13,810 bases of DNA from the NCBI GenBank assembly GCA_029974875.1, contig JARKQP010000710.1, positions 1 through 13,810 of the forward strand, written 5' to 3'. The notes below the pieces were generated by a model, which had not been told where the DNA came from, made no database searches, and saw only the letters and a program-made list of their open reading frames with translations. The position numbers and the translations under genes were made by a program. This document shows positions 13,367 through 13,810 of this stretch, piece by piece; position 1 is the stretch's first letter, and each line of letters opens with the position of its first letter. The DNA comes from Mobilitalea sp. GTDB taxonomy: Bacteria; Bacillota_A; Clostridia; Lachnospirales; Lachnospiraceae.

Positions 13367-13810
13367 CTAAATACACTTATTTTCTATTAATTTTTTCTCT
13401 AAGGTCTGATACGCTTCCTGAATCACCAGCTCCGGACTTTGTCTCCAATATTCAGGATTAAAGGTTTCCACTGACACCATTCCTTGATAACCGGTTTTTT
13501 TAAGATTCATCAAAAAATTATCAATATCAACAACACCTTGATCACAGAAGCATCTTTTGTCCTGTCCCATCTGTTCGTCAGGAACCTCCAGCCCACTCAT
13601 AAGATGAACCGCAAAAATCTTTTCCGGTTCCACTGTTTGTAATTCACTGAACTCATTTTTCTTCCCATTGAGGTAAATATTGTAGGAGTCAAATACAAAG
13701 CCTACATTTTCCCTGTTTACGGCCCTTACAATCCGGTCAGCTTCCTGAATGCTTCTGACGCTGCTCCTGTCAAAGCCTACCAGCTCAAAGCACAGGTTCA
13801 TATCATAGCT
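13367..13810 (-). CDS. Sugar phosphate isomerase/epimerase, TIM-barrel (5' end outside the window)
   Basis: The C-terminal half (147 residues visible) of an AP-endonuclease-2-type TIM barrel, as in IolE, hydroxypyruvate isomerase and sugar epimerases. Landmarks are F-E-L-V-G-F, N-V-G-F-V-F-D-S-Y-N with a metal-ligand aspartate, I-F-A-V-H-L with a ligand histidine, the G-Q-D-K-R-C-F-C-D-Q-G-V-V-D segment corresponding to the usual R-x-x-P-G-x-G stretch, and G-M-V-S-V-E-T-F-N-P with the catalytic glutamate. The frame is open to the right edge (S-Y-D before the methionine at 13801), so that methionine is internal; family members are about 260-280 residues. It heads the visible part of the leftward sugar-acid cluster. 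Which sugar it converts cannot be told. Confidence 0.85.
   Translation of the reverse strand, partial: SYDMNLCFELVGFDRSSVRSIQEADRIVRAVNRENVGFVFDSYNIYLNGKKNEFSELQTVEPEKIFAVHLMSGLEVPDEQMGQDKRCFCDQGVVDIDNFLMNLKKTGYQGMVSVETFNPEYWRQSPELVIQEAYQTLEKKLIENKCI

Overview
The window looks like chromosomal DNA of a Gram-positive clostridium, most likely of the Lachnospiraceae type. The basis is moderate G+C, strong AGGAGG-type ribosome binding sites, textbook sigma-A-type promoters, a PAS/degenerate-GGDEF/DHH c-di-AMP phosphodiesterase, and a clostridial style of LTA-synthase-like sulfatase. The genus assignment is inference from style, not from a marker gene. No tRNA, rRNA, CRISPR array, transposase or integrase is visible.

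Left part (1-3529, leftward): the first codons of an unidentified gene at the edge, a long imperfect inverted repeat (60-170), gdpP, and a membrane acyltransferase of the acyltransferase-3 family with its own promoter and terminator. Next (3782-4629) is a compact AT-rich cassette: a PIN-domain ribonuclease-like protein that starts with TTG, followed without a gap by a 67-residue partner. It is bounded by two hairpin terminators and has its own promoter, and it reads like a toxin-antitoxin module in reversed gene order. Then comes a small Mpv17/PMP22-like membrane protein behind a structured 140-base leader. Two hairpins in that leader carry the same seven-base loop on either side of a perfect GC-rich hairpin.

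Centre (5714-8440, rightward): a divergent promoter drives a large LTA-synthase-like membrane sulfatase with two unusual parts, a repeat-rich linker between the membrane and catalytic domains and a C-terminal IPT/TIG-like domain. It converges on the catabolic operon at a 106-base double-stem palindrome that should terminate transcription from both sides.

Right part (8441-13810, leftward): a sugar-acid utilisation cluster. In transcription order it has a TIM-barrel isomerase/epimerase (cut by the window edge), a GntP-type permease, a two-helix membrane protein with a TPR-like domain, a FadR-subfamily GntR regulator, and an IlvD/Edd-family dehydratase whose cysteine pattern is of the Edd/YjhG type, not the IlvD type. 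The likely route is import of an aldonic acid, dehydration to a 2-keto-3-deoxy acid, and control by the GntR protein. The exact substrate cannot be read from the sequence.

The less expected items are the reversed PIN cassette, the twin identical-loop leader, the modified sulfatase, the double-stem palindrome with a smaller relative at 11782-11813, and the membrane TPR protein tightly coupled to the regulator.
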